Numbered from the stretch's first letter, positions 7,964 to 15,948 are shown. The stretch is DNA of 64,000 nt from Paenibacillus silvae (GCF_014639235.1 NZ_BMFU01000019.1:3429-67428); one strand, 5' to 3'. Numbers and translations: made by a program. Notes: generated from the sequence alone by a model not told the origin.

Positions 7964-8034
7964 TCCTTGGTGAAAAACGAAGCCAAACGCGGTAATATCT
8001 ATAGCAAGAGAAATTTTAAAAGGAGTGAATGGAT

Positions 8035-9312
8035 ATGGAACATCGTCTGACGGAAGAAAAAGTATTCAAAGATCCGGTACATAATTACATCCATGTGCAA
8101 GAACCGATTATTTGGCAACTCATCAACACACCTGAATTCCAGCGGCTACGCCGCATACGTCAATTAGGGACGTCCTATCTTACTTTTCACGGGGCAGAGC
8201 ACAGCCGCTTTTCCCATTCCTTAGGTGTATACGAAATTACACGCAAAATTATCTCTCAGTTTGAACGAAGTCATTATTCGGACTGGCCGAAGGAAGAAAA
8301 GCTGGTGGCACTTTGTGCTGCCCTGCTTCATGATCTTGGACATGGACCTTTTTCACATTCCATTGAAGAGGCATTTGATATGCATCATGAAGATTGGACT
8401 TGCCGCATTATCCAGGGGGATACCGAAGTAGGGGCGATTCTAAGACGGTACGCTCCTGATTTTCCAGAGAGAATTGCTTCTGTCATCCAGAAAACCTATG
8501 ATAAACCGATTGTTGTAAATCTGGTGACCAGTCCGCTGGATGCTGATCGAATGGATTATCTGCTCCGAGATGCTTATTTTACCGGAGTAAATTATGGTAC
8601 CATCGACTTGGACCGAATTCTTCGGATGCTGCGTCCGTATCATGGACGGATTGTCGTTAAAGAGTCTGGCATGCACGCCGTTGAGGATTACCTCATGTCC
8701 AGATACCAGATGTACTGGCAGATTTACTTTCATCCAGTGACGCGCAGCTCCGAAATTATTTTGCGTCAAATTTTCAAAAGGGCAAAGCAGCTTGTGAAGC
8801 AGCAATTTTCATTCCGTTTCATGGTGGAGCCACTGCCGCAGCTGTTTGGTGGTGAAATCTCGGTTGATGAGTATCTGCAGCTTGATGAAGCATTGATACA
8901 GACAGCCTTTATGCAGTGGCGTAAAGAGGACGATGCTGTTCTGAGCGAGCTGTGCGAGCGTTTTATGGATCGCAAGTTGTACAAATATGTGGAGCTTGAA
9001 CAGATCGACTTGAACATCATTGAAGAGATTCGGGAGGCATTTGTTCACTTAGGGCTTAATCCCGAATATGATCTTGAGATTGATTTTCCAACGGATAATC
9101 CATATGATGTGTTTCGTCCAGATCAATCTACTGATAAACAGATTCTTCTGCTGGATCGGCAGGACAAACTCATAGAATTGTCAGAGGTCTCCGATATTGT
9201 GCGTTCAATCAGCGGTCTTCATCTGGGGAAACATCATCTGTACTACCCGCAAAACAAGGTGGATGCCATTTTGCATGAATTGCCGTCCCATATACGCCCC
9301 TATTTTCTGTAA
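8035..9312 (+). CDS. HD-domain phosphohydrolase (YwfO-like)
   Basis: Metal-dependent phosphohydrolase of about 425 residues, related to the dNTP-triphosphohydrolase/SAMHD1-like group and to B. subtilis YwfO. Motifs in order: HSRFSHSLG, the HD signature LLHDLGHGPFSH near residue 105, and DADRMDYLLRD, which supplies the last metal ligand. ATG 8035 is 10 bases from AAAGGAG; the ATG at 8029, only 4 bases away, is less likely. The gene stands where Bacillus has metS and is preceded by a cluster of Spo0A boxes. The substrate (nucleotide triphosphate or other phosphate ester) cannot be read from sequence. Confidence 0.88.
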   Translation: MEHRLTEEKVFKDPVHNYIHVQEPIIWQLINTPEFQRLRRIRQLGTSYLTFHGAEHSRFSHSLGVYEITRKIISQFERSHYSDWPKEEKLVALCAALLHDLGHGPFSHSIEEAFDMHHEDWTCRIIQGDTEVGAILRRYAPDFPERIASVIQKTYDKPIVVNLVTSPLDADRMDYLLRDAYFTGVNYGTIDLDRILRMLRPYHGRIVVKESGMHAVEDYLMSRYQMYWQIYFHPVTRSSEIILRQIFKRAKQLVKQQFSFRFMVEPLPQLFGGEISVDEYLQLDEALIQTAFMQWRKEDDAVLSELCERFMDRKLYKYVELEQIDLNIIEEIREAFVHLGLNPEYDLEIDFPTDNPYDVFRPDQSTDKQILLLDRQDKLIELSEVSDIVRSISGLHLGKHHLYYPQNKVDAILHELPSHIRPYFL

Positions 9313-9655
9313 TTCCGGGTGGTGCAGCAGGGTGAACATAACATTTCGATATCGAAAGACTTTCTAAGAGAGCTATTTTACATGATACATTAATCTGCTT
9401 TAATGGGGAGTAAATGTAGATCGACATAATTTTGTAATTGAAGAGAGTAAATGTTCCGTTCCTGATGCAATCTAGATGCAAGATATTGATTTGAATTTTC
9501 ATTTTTCTTCTATATATAGTTGCTGGACTGTTCAAAATGAAAATAAAGAAATAATGACTTGTCCCGATCAATTGGTTAAGAAAAAAATAATTTTGAGAGT
9601 CTGATACAGAAATAATTTGAATTTGTATTTCGACATGAAGGGAGAAATAAATAGC
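9313..9655. other. AT-rich intergenic region between the HD gene and tatD
   Basis: About 340 bases with no credible ORF and no obvious terminator. It contains a 14-base palindrome (9344-9357) and a weak promoter-like pair, TTGAAT (9491-9496) with TATATA about 16 bases later. Confidence 0.5.
9344..9357. promoter_or_regulatory. Perfect 14-base palindrome TTTCGATATCGAAA
   Basis: A perfect 7+7 dyad 31 bases after the HD gene stop. It is too short and without T-run to be a terminator, and it has the form of an operator. No binding protein can be named. Confidence 0.35.
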
Positions 9656-10423
9656 ATGTTATTCGACACACATACACACCTCGATGCGCCACAATTCGAC
9701 GAAGACCGGGAGGACATGATCCAGCGGGCTGTAGATGCAGGCGTCACACGTATGATCAATGTCGGCTTCAATCGGGAGACGATCCCGACCACGATGAAGC
9801 TGGCGGAAACGTACGATTTTATCTATGCGGCGGTAGGATGGCATCCGGTGGATGCAATTACGATGCAGGAGGGTGACCTGGAGTGGATTGCATCATTGTG
9901 CAAACATGAAAAGGTGGTAGCCATTGGCGAGATTGGTTTGGACTATCACTGGGACACCTCACCCAAGGAGGTACAGCATCGCGTATTACGACAACAAATT
10001 GCATTAGCTCGTGAGATAAATATGCCTATTGTTATTCATAATCGGGATGCTCATGAGGATATTGTTCGTATTTTGCGTGAAGAAAAGGCTGGTGAAGTTG
10101 GCGGAGTCATGCATTCGTTTTCAGGCAGCTGGGAAACAGCGAAAATGTGTCTGGATTTAGGGTTCCACTTATCCTTCGGTGGGCCGGTTACTTTCAAAAA
10201 TGCGAAGCAGCCCAAAGAGGTGCTTGCGAAGGTTCCGATGGATCGATTTTTCCTGGAAACGGACTCCCCTTATCTTACACCCCATCCTTATCGTGGAAAA
10301 CGAAATGAAACAGCGCATGTACGTCTGGTTGCCGAGGCGGCAGCGGAAATTAAAGGCATTTCGGTGGAGGAAATTGCTGAAATTACTACCAAAAATGCAA
10401 TGGAACGATTTGGAATTAGATAA
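9656..10423 (+). CDS. tatD: TatD-family metal-dependent hydrolase/DNase
   Basis: TIM-barrel metallohydrolase of 255 residues; family members act as 3'-5' exonucleases or DNases with two metal ions. The metal ligands appear in DTHTHLD (residues 4-10), GEIGLDYH, the His of MHSFSG, and ETDSPYLTP. The ATG at 9656 has AAGGGAG 11 bases before it; upstream in-frame codons add only unconserved residues. B. subtilis YabD is the positional equivalent, between metS and yabE. No partner is evident. Confidence 0.93.
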   Translation: MLFDTHTHLDAPQFDEDREDMIQRAVDAGVTRMINVGFNRETIPTTMKLAETYDFIYAAVGWHPVDAITMQEGDLEWIASLCKHEKVVAIGEIGLDYHWDTSPKEVQHRVLRQQIALAREINMPIVIHNRDAHEDIVRILREEKAGEVGGVMHSFSGSWETAKMCLDLGFHLSFGGPVTFKNAKQPKEVLAKVPMDRFFLETDSPYLTPHPYRGKRNETAHVRLVAEAAAEIKGISVEEIAEITTKNAMERFGIR

Positions 10424-10475
10424 GAAATCGAGTAAATCAGGTGAAAAAGGGAGTTATAGAGAGGTAATCTGCTCT

Positions 10476-10505
10476 TTGATCTGAATAATTGAAGAATATT
10501 ACAAT
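10476..10505 (+). promoter_or_regulatory. Candidate promoter of the riboswitch transcript
   Basis: TTGATC (10476-10481) and TACAAT (10500-10505) are 18 bases apart. It lies 170 bases before the first riboswitch helix, so the transcript would also carry the inverted repeat at 10535-10562. Confidence 0.45.
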
Positions 10506-10534
10506 ATTTTAACCAAATATTTAGAAAAACGTAC

Positions 10535-10562
10535 TTGATCCATGCTTTACAACATGCATCAA
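10535..10562 (+). repeat. Symmetrical inverted repeat upstream of the riboswitch
   Basis: TTGAT-C-CATG (10535-10544) mirrors CATG-C-ATCAA (10553-10562) around an 8-base loop, with one C opposing C in each arm. It could be an operator or an RNA hairpin ahead of the riboswitch. Confidence 0.4.
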
Positions 10563-10659
10563 AACAGGATATCATCTTTTCAGTGAATTGTTGTGCGGAA
10601 AATTGGACAGATGTTCGGGGGATGAACAAAGGGACACTTTCCGATAAGACAACAATACT

Positions 10660-10925
10660 TTCATGAATCAATCTCGCTGAGTCTCCGTAATCGGAGAGCG
10701 GGGGAACCAATAGGGCTTAAACATCGGTGATTGCAACCGGTGCGCATCGTTCGCTGACCCAAAAGCAGCGGATGGAACTGCGAAGCCGTATTTGATTTCT
10801 TCTTTGGGTCTCGGGGTGAATTCAAGGGCGTCCGCCATGAGCGGGTGACCTAAGATAGGGCGGCTCTCTTTCGCCCGAACCCGACAGCTAACCTCGCAAG
10901 CGGAAAAAGAGAGGCAACCTCGTGC
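10660..10925 (+). promoter_or_regulatory. Cyclic-di-AMP riboswitch (ydaO/yuaA type)
   Basis: The conserved blocks of the ydaO motif occur in order: a CTCCG/CGGAG hairpin (10683-10696), GGGGGAACC (10700-10708), GGGGTGAA (10813-10820), and GCTAACCTCGCAAG (10887-10900) closing with AGCGG against the initial CGCT. This family senses cyclic-di-AMP and normally turns expression off when ligand is bound. Limits are approximate. It controls the downstream 3D-domain cell-wall gene, a known regulon class for this riboswitch. Confidence 0.93.
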
Positions 10926-10956
10926 ATGAATTTCCGATATTCAAAATCATTCGGAA

Positions 10957-11000
10957 GCCACGAAAGAGTCTCTTAACACTCTTTCTTTGGCTTTTTTTGT
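10957..11000 (+). terminator. Expression-platform terminator of the riboswitch
   Basis: GCCA-GAAAGAGT (10957-10969) pairs with ACTCTTTC-TGGC (10978-10991), followed by a run of seven T. Its place just after the aptamer and about 190 bases before the gene fits ligand-dependent termination. Confidence 0.85.
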
Positions 11001-11188
11001 TTTGAATAAAAGAAATAACGTCATCTTACGGCAAGCTTTCTGAAGATGGCATCATGTTGCGAAGAGGGGTTCATGGTGCAGAACCGGTCATTACCTCTGA
11101 TCTGTGTTCTGTAGGAAAATTTGGTATAGTCGCGTCACATACATCATGCATTACTTTAGACGGCGAGGCTATGAAGGAGGACGGAGAA

Positions 11189-12370
11189 GTGGGCACATTC
11201 CAACCAGAAGAGACCCATGAGTCACGATCATCCAGTAAGTCTTTCGCGTTGCGGTGGAAGCATGAGAACTTGCGTCAAATGGCACTGATCGCGATATTCT
11301 CAATTGCGCTTGCAATCATGATCTTGTTAGTCGTTTACGGTCAGGCCGGGAAGCAAATTTCGCTGGTTATTGACGGCAAAGCTCAAGTGGTAGAGACTCG
11401 TACAGGAATGCTTCACGAAATGTTGGAGGAGCAGTCAATCACAGTCAGCCCTCACGACAAGGTATCCATACCCATGAACGGGGCCATTGCAGATGGAGAC
11501 CGAATCGTTATCGAGCGGGCCGTTCCAGTTAAAATTACGGCAGACGGAGACACCAAGACTCTGTATACAACCGATTCATCGGTACAAGATGTAATTCAGC
11601 AATCAGGTATTGAAGTTGCAAATCATGATAAGGTGTACCCAGCGCTCGGAACCGCAATTAAAGCGGATATGAAGATTCGGGTAGTGCGTGTAACAAAGCA
11701 TACAGTGGATGTGAAGCAGCCGATAGCTTACAAGGTTGTAAAAACGGCAGATCCAAGTTTGTTCAAAGGGGATAACCGTGTTGTCGTAAACGGTAAAGAA
11801 GGCACACTGGTGCAACATATCGAAAAGGTATTTCAAGATGGGGAACTCGTCTCCAAAAAAATGGTGGGCAAAACGATTGCGACCAATCGTGTAGATAAGG
11901 TCATCGCGGTAGGTACGAAAGCCAAACCAGTAGTGAAAGCACCTGAGGTTCAACTGGTATCGGCCAAAACCTCAAGCAGCAAAGCAACAACAACGAACTC
12001 GACGAAAACATCTGCCTCGGGCAGCAAGGTGATTACGGTCGCCGGGACTTCTTTTAAATATTCCAAAGTGTTGAAAAATGTATCCATGACTGCCTACTCT
12101 GCCGAAGAGCCAGGTATTGGTACGAAAACGGCTTCTGGTACTCGTGTAACAGAAGGGCGCACCATCGCGGTTGATCCTAAAGTCATTCCTATTGGCTGGT
12201 GGGTATACATCGAGGGCCTTGGCTTCCGTCGTGCGGAAGATACAGGCGGTGCGATTAAAGGTAATAAAATTGACGTTTACTACGACAGTGTGAAGCATGC
12301 CCTGAATTTCGGACGTAAAAAAGGCAAAACGGTCTACGTGATTGGACCGGTGAAGCCGGAAGCGAACTAA
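11189..12370 (+). CDS. yabE: Cell-wall protein with DUF348, G5-like and 3D domains (YabE-like)
   Basis: Probable secreted or membrane-anchored peptidoglycan-acting protein of 393 residues. I choose GTG 11189 because AAGGAGG (11174-11180) lies 8 bases before it; earlier in-frame starts lack a ribosome site. A transmembrane segment at about residues 31-53 is followed by two DUF348 repeats (QISLVIDGKAQVVETRTGML and KITADGDTKTLYTTDSS), a G5-like region, a Ser/Thr/Lys-rich linker, and a 3D domain with conserved aspartates (AVDPKVIPIG, AEDTGGAIKGNKIDVYYDS). Such domains occur in resuscitation-promoting and lytic transglycosylase-like proteins. Control by the upstream cyclic-di-AMP riboswitch ties it to turgor and wall homeostasis. 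Confidence 0.9.
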   Translation: MGTFQPEETHESRSSSKSFALRWKHENLRQMALIAIFSIALAIMILLVVYGQAGKQISLVIDGKAQVVETRTGMLHEMLEEQSITVSPHDKVSIPMNGAIADGDRIVIERAVPVKITADGDTKTLYTTDSSVQDVIQQSGIEVANHDKVYPALGTAIKADMKIRVVRVTKHTVDVKQPIAYKVVKTADPSLFKGDNRVVVNGKEGTLVQHIEKVFQDGELVSKKMVGKTIATNRVDKVIAVGTKAKPVVKAPEVQLVSAKTSSSKATTTNSTKTSASGSKVITVAGTSFKYSKVLKNVSMTAYSAEEPGIGTKTASGTRVTEGRTIAVDPKVIPIGWWVYIEGLGFRRAEDTGGAIKGNKIDVYYDSVKHALNFGRKKGKTVYVIGPVKPEAN

Positions 12371-12434
12371 AATCGTTTTACTTTGATATGGGAATGCTAT
12401 AAAATAGTTGCATGAATGATTCATGCGGAATATG

Positions 12435-12501
12435 CGGCGGAGGGGTCTGAATTCAGTCTCCTCCGCCGTTTGGCAGAGAAGAGGATATTCCTCTTCTTTT
12501 T
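12435..12501 (+). terminator. Tandem hairpins with terminator after the 3D-domain gene
   Basis: A GC-rich perfect stem CGGCGGAGG/CCTCCGCCG (12435-12443, 12460-12468) is followed by AAGAGGA/TCCTCTT (12479-12485, 12489-12495), then a C and five T. The second hairpin is the better terminator. Confidence 0.8.
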
Positions 12502-12525
12502 GCGTTAGAAAGGAAGAAAAGGAAC

Positions 12526-13071
12526 ATGATAAAAGAAGTGATTGTGGTGGAAGGCCGTGACGATACGGTAGCCATTCGCCGGGCGGTTGAAGCGGACACC
12601 ATTGAAACTGGAGGTTCTGCAATTAATCAGCGTGTACTGAAGCGAATCGCACTTGCTCAGGAGAGACGAGGTGTGATTATCCTGACCGATCCCGATCATG
12701 CCGGAGAGCGAATCCGCAAAATTATTGCGAATAAAATTCCTGGCTGCAAGCATGCATTTATTCCAGAGGCAGATGCAACACGCAAAGGCGATATCGGGGT
12801 TGAGAATGCTTCTCCGGAAGCCATTCGTCATGCACTGGCACGTGTACATACCTCCTATGAGGGTGCACCTCCTCTCATTGACTGGGAAGATCTGATCGAG
12901 GCAGGTCTGATTGTACATCCACAGGCTGCTGCACGCCGGATGGAGATGGGCAATCTGCTCGGGATCGGATACTGTAACGGCAAGCAGTTTCACAAACGAC
13001 TGAGTGTATTTCAGATTACCAGAGAAGAGTTCTCCGCTGCACTGGCGCAAATTGAACGTGAAGGATTGTGA
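12526..13071 (+). CDS. rnmV: Ribonuclease M5
   Basis: Toprim-domain endoribonuclease that trims both ends of the 5S rRNA precursor while it is bound to ribosomal protein L18. The 181-residue protein opens with IKEVIVVEGRDD (catalytic Glu), has the TDPDHAG metal-binding DxD, and a C-terminal part ending ALAQIEREGL. The ATG follows AAGGAAG. It is 4 bases from rsmA, so the two rRNA-maturation genes form one unit, as in B. subtilis. The hairpin pair just upstream may separate it from the previous transcript. Confidence 0.96.
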   Translation: MIKEVIVVEGRDDTVAIRRAVEADTIETGGSAINQRVLKRIALAQERRGVIILTDPDHAGERIRKIIANKIPGCKHAFIPEADATRKGDIGVENASPEAIRHALARVHTSYEGAPPLIDWEDLIEAGLIVHPQAAARRMEMGNLLGIGYCNGKQFHKRLSVFQITREEFSAALAQIEREGL

Positions 13072-13075
13072 ACAT

Positions 13076-13978
13076 ATGAAGGACATGGATCAAACCATTG
13101 AAATAGCTACACCGAAACGCACCAAGGAGATTATTCAAAAGCATGGATTCTCCTTCAAAAAAAGTCTGGGTCAAAACTTTCTGATTGATCAAAATATATT
13201 GAACAAAATCGTCGGCGCTGCCGATCTTGAAGAATCCAAAGGTGCGCTGGAGATCGGACCGGGCATCGGTGCGCTCACAGAGCGTCTGGCTCGTGTGGCA
13301 GGTCCGGTTACGGCGGTAGAGATTGACCAGCGTCTGCTCCCGATTCTCGGAGAGGTAATGGAGCCTTATCCGAATGTACGGGTTCATCACGGAGATGTAC
13401 TCAAGCTGGATCTGGCCGAGCTGTTTGCCACAGACTTTGCTTCAGTGGATAAGGTTAGCGTTGTTGCCAACCTGCCTTATTATGTAACGACCCCGATTAT
13501 GATGAAGCTGCTGGAGGAGAAGCTGCCGGTGGACAGCATAGTGGTCATGATTCAGAAGGAAGTTGCTGAACGAATGGCAGCTGCACCAGGGTCCAAGGAT
13601 TACGGCAGCCTTAGCATTGCCGTGCAGTATTACAGTATGCCGGAACTGGTTTGTGTGGTTCCGCCTACTGTATTTATTCCGCAGCCGAATGTAGAGTCGG
13701 CGGTAATCAAGCTGAAGGTGCGTGAGCAGCCGCCAGTACAGGTTCCGAGCGAGAAGCATTATTTCGAGGTCGTACAGGCTTCTTTTGCCCAGAGAAGGAA
13801 AACGATCTCTAACAATCTGAAAGCACGCTTCTTCACGAAGGAGAACAGGGAGCAGGCAGATCAGCTTCTTGAACAGGCAGGCATTCAGCCTTCCCGGCGT
13901 GGAGAAACATTAAGCTTGCAGGAGTATGCGACTCTCAGCACCGTCATGTGGGAAGCCGGAGTTCGCGGCGACCTGTAA
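13076..13978 (+). CDS. rsmA: 16S rRNA (adenine(1518)/adenine(1519)-N6) dimethyltransferase
   Basis: KsgA-family enzyme that dimethylates two adjacent adenines near the 3' end of 16S rRNA during 30S assembly. The 300-residue protein shows SLGQNFLIDQN near residue 27, the SAM-binding EIGPGIGALTERL, and the catalytic NLPYYVTTPI. The ATG at 13076 with GAAGGA upstream is preferred; the open frame extends back into rnmV but those residues are not conserved. A second ATG at 13085 is possible. Confidence 0.96.
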   Translation: MKDMDQTIEIATPKRTKEIIQKHGFSFKKSLGQNFLIDQNILNKIVGAADLEESKGALEIGPGIGALTERLARVAGPVTAVEIDQRLLPILGEVMEPYPNVRVHHGDVLKLDLAELFATDFASVDKVSVVANLPYYVTTPIMMKLLEEKLPVDSIVVMIQKEVAERMAAAPGSKDYGSLSIAVQYYSMPELVCVVPPTVFIPQPNVESAVIKLKVREQPPVQVPSEKHYFEVVQASFAQRRKTISNNLKARFFTKENREQADQLLEQAGIQPSRRGETLSLQEYATLSTVMWEAGVRGDL

Positions 13979-14036
13979 ATTCGAATGAACCAATCCGGGT
14001 CTCTGCCCATACGATGGGGTAGAGGTGATAATGTTG

Positions 14037-14933
14037 ATGAATATCGGAGACTTGGTCGTTCGGAAGTCATACGGTGGTGATGTGACTTTTCGGGTAGAGG
14101 GACTACAGGTGGATGCTGCGGTCATTAAAGGGACTGAGTTCCGGCTGATGGCAGACTCCCCGGTGGATGATTTGATACAGGTTCCCTATGAACCACAGAC
14201 TGCAAAGACAAGGCAGGCACATATTAAAGCCCATCAGACACTCTCACGGCTTCAGCAGCACCGGATGGAGCAGGCAGAGCGTAATCGGGAAGGTCTGATG
14301 CAAGAATGGGCTGCACAGCAGGAACCGGCATATTTTGAAATGCCCGGCAAGGTGCTGCATCTGGATGGGGATCCGAACTATCTGAAAAAGAGCATGAACC
14401 TGTATGAGCAGCTTCGCGTTCCTGCAGAAGGGCAGTATGTGCATGAGTCTGCTATGGCAGATACGTTATACCGCCTGCTGCCCAAAGTCCGTCCTGATAT
14501 CGTAGTGATCACAGGTCATGATGGCGTATTAAAGACAAGGCAGCCATATGATCTGTACAGTCTTGGAAGCTACAAAAATTCGCAAAATTTCGTTTCTGCT
14601 ATCCAGGTGGCAAGGCAGTATGAGCGTCATCTGGACGCACTGACCATTATTGCGGGAGCATGTCAGTCTCATTTTGAGGCACTGCTGCGTGCTGGAGCGA
14701 ATTTTGCCAGCTCCCCTGGCAGAATTCTCATCCATGCGCTTGATCCGGTCTACGTGGCTGCCAAGGCTTCCTTTACGTCGGTTCGAGATACGGTAAACAT
14801 GAATGACGTGCTCCACAACACCATCAGCGGTATCCAGGGTGTTGGTGGTGTGGAAACCAAGGGCAGTTATCGGGTAGGTCTGCCGGGGCTTAACGATTTA
14901 TCCACTTTAAAAGTAAATCCTTCCGCAGTATAA
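14037..14933 (+). CDS. yabG: Sporulation-specific peptidase YabG
   Basis: Cysteine-type protease that processes spore coat proteins and matures SpoIVA-associated proteins. Recognisable blocks are IGDLVVRKSYGGDVTFRV at the N-terminus, PGKVLHLDGDPNYLKK, DIVVITGHDG, and GACQSHFEALLRAGANFAS, which holds the conserved Cys and His. I place the start at ATG 14037, 9 bases from AGAGGTG; GTG 14025 and ATG 14031 are too close to that site. In B. subtilis it is a sigma-K gene; I did not identify a clear sigma-K promoter here. It is closed by a strong terminator before veg. Confidence 0.93.
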   Translation: MNIGDLVVRKSYGGDVTFRVEGLQVDAAVIKGTEFRLMADSPVDDLIQVPYEPQTAKTRQAHIKAHQTLSRLQQHRMEQAERNREGLMQEWAAQQEPAYFEMPGKVLHLDGDPNYLKKSMNLYEQLRVPAEGQYVHESAMADTLYRLLPKVRPDIVVITGHDGVLKTRQPYDLYSLGSYKNSQNFVSAIQVARQYERHLDALTIIAGACQSHFEALLRAGANFASSPGRILIHALDPVYVAAKASFTSVRDTVNMNDVLHNTISGIQGVGGVETKGSYRVGLPGLNDLSTLKVNPSAV

Positions 14934-14948
14934 GAAAATTTTGAGAGG

Positions 14949-14968
14949 GCCCTGAAAAGGGCTTTTTT
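14949..14968 (+). terminator. Intrinsic terminator after yabG
   Basis: GCCCT (14949-14953) and AGGGC (14958-14962) close a 4-base GAAA loop, followed by six T. Confidence 0.88.
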
Positions 14969-14985
14969 GTTTGTAAAAAAAATCA

Positions 14986-15015
14986 TTGACAATAACTTTT
15001 TACTGCTGATATAAT
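14986..15015 (+). promoter_or_regulatory. veg promoter 1 (sigma-A)
   Basis: Perfect TTGACA (14986-14991) and perfect TATAAT (15010-15015) with an 18-base spacer in AT-rich sequence. Confidence 0.9.
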
Positions 15016-15028
15016 ATTTATCTTTGAT

Positions 15029-15057
15029 TTGACAATGACTGTAAAATACGGTATAAT
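15029..15057 (+). promoter_or_regulatory. veg promoter 2 (sigma-A)
   Basis: Perfect TTGACA (15029-15034) and perfect TATAAT (15052-15057) with a 17-base spacer. This is the canonical strong veg promoter, only 28 bases upstream of the start codon. Confidence 0.93.
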
Positions 15058-15084
15058 GGACAAGAAAAGAGGTGGACGTCCACA

Positions 15085-15357
15085 ATGGCTAAAAATACGC
15101 TGTTGGATATCAAACGCAATCTCGATGCACATATTGGTCAGAAAATTACGCTGCGGGCTAATGGTGGCCGCCGTAAGACGATTGAGCGTACGGGTGTATT
15201 GGAAGAAACGTACCCTTCTGTTTTTATTGTTAAGCTTGATGAGGAGCAGGAAACCTTCAAGCGAGTATCATACAGTTATGCGGATATACTTACGGAGTCT
15301 GTAGAGGTCATGGTTTTTGATCCTGGCAGCGAGACGAACTCCTTTATGGAGACGTAA
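15085..15357 (+). CDS. veg: Veg protein
   Basis: Small, highly expressed protein of 90 residues conserved in Bacillota. In B. subtilis it stimulates biofilm matrix gene expression, apparently by antagonising SinR; its molecular mode is not settled. The family signature MAKNTLLDIKRNLDAHIGQK and GGRRKTIERTGVLEETYPSV is intact. The ATG has AGGTGG about 10 bases upstream. Two consensus sigma-A promoters predict very high expression, and it is bounded by terminators on both sides, so it is monocistronic. Confidence 0.96.
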   Translation: MAKNTLLDIKRNLDAHIGQKITLRANGGRRKTIERTGVLEETYPSVFIVKLDEEQETFKRVSYSYADILTESVEVMVFDPGSETNSFMET

Positions 15358-15371
15358 GCATTGGTTTACAG

Positions 15372-15403
15372 GCGGCTCACCCCTAGAGGGCGGGTCGCTT
15401 TTT
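15372..15403 (+). terminator. Intrinsic terminator after veg
   Basis: GCGGCTCACCC (15372-15382) pairs with GGGCGGGTCGC (15388-15398) with G-T wobbles and one mismatch, followed by TTTTTA. Confidence 0.8.
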
Positions 15404-15456
15404 ATATGCGGAACTAATGAAGAGTTTATATGCGAATCTAATGAAGAGTTTATATG
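15401..15456. repeat. Tandem 24-base direct repeat between veg and sspF
   Basis: CTAATGAAGAGTTTATATG occurs at 15414-15432 and 15438-15456, a period of 24. The flank TTTATATGCG at 15401 also recurs at 15425, giving about 2.3 copies in all. It lies just upstream of the candidate sigma-G promoter. A short frame across it would encode repeated Asn-Glu-Glu-Phe-Ile but has no ribosome site. Confidence 0.75.
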
Positions 15457-15470
15457 GAGAGATCATGAAA

Positions 15471-15500
15471 GAATGAGGAGCCTGCAGGAACGGCATACTA
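15471..15500 (+). promoter_or_regulatory. Candidate sigma-G promoter of sspF
   Basis: GAATG (15471-15475) and CATACTA (15494-15500) with an 18-base spacer match the forespore sigma-G pattern GHATR-N18-CATNNTA. This fits the known forespore expression of ssp genes. The leader would be about 120 bases. Confidence 0.6.
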
Positions 15501-15630
15501 ACGGGACAGGTCATGTAGAGCCCCTGCATCAGATTTCAGGCAGACCAGGACCTGGGATACACTGCATTCTGGAATTAGAAGGCCTTATCACCTCGATTAC
15601 ACATCACTTTTCTATGGAGGAGGATCAACC

Positions 15631-15807
15631 ATGAGTCGCAGAAGAAGAAGTGTCATGTCGGAGGAACTGAAATATGAGCTGGCGAAGGATCTCGGCTTCT
15701 ATGATACGGTTCAGCAGGAGGGCTGGGGCGGGATCAAGGCCAAGGATGCCGGTAACATGGTGAAGCGGGCGATTCAGATGGCAGAGCAGGCAGCGCGTAA
15801 ATCATAG
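15631..15807 (+). CDS. sspF: Small acid-soluble spore protein SspF
   Basis: A short gene of 58 codons. The protein begins MSRRRRSVMSEELKYELAKD and continues with LGFYDTVQQEGWGGIKAKDAG, ending in RAIQMAEQAARKS. It belongs to the alpha/beta-type SASP relatives that coat and protect DNA in the forespore; GFYDTV and the GW-GIKAKDAG block are the SspF hallmarks. The ribosome site GGAGGAGGA (15616-15624) is very strong, 6 bases from the ATG. Position between veg and ispE matches B. subtilis. Confidence 0.95.
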   Translation: MSRRRRSVMSEELKYELAKDLGFYDTVQQEGWGGIKAKDAGNMVKRAIQMAEQAARKS

Positions 15808-15829
15808 TCAATGTTCATCGGATTGGAGA

Positions 15830-15864
15830 GCGGGGATATTTCATTTGGAATACCCCTGCTTTTT
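15830..15864 (+). terminator. Intrinsic terminator after sspF
   Basis: GCGGGGATATT (15830-15840) pairs with AATACCCCTGC (ending 15859), with one mismatch and one wobble, followed by five T. Confidence 0.82.
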
Positions 15865-15890
15865 CCCCATAGATGCGGAATAGAAATGAC

Positions 15891-15919
15891 TTGACAGTCC
15901 CATTTTGATATAATATGTT
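15891..15919 (+). promoter_or_regulatory. Candidate sigma-A promoter of ispE
   Basis: TTGACA (15891-15896) is followed after 17 bases by TATGTT (15914-15919). A TATAAT at 15909 is too close to that -35 to be used with it. Confidence 0.65.
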
Positions 15920-15948
15920 AAGTTGTCTTAGGGAAAAGGTGAGGACGG

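Noticed and set aside
15317..15634. 105-codon plus-strand frame between veg and sspF
   Set aside because: Overlaps the veg end and terminator, has no ribosome site, and the repeated Asn-Glu-Glu-Phe-Ile comes from the DNA direct repeat.
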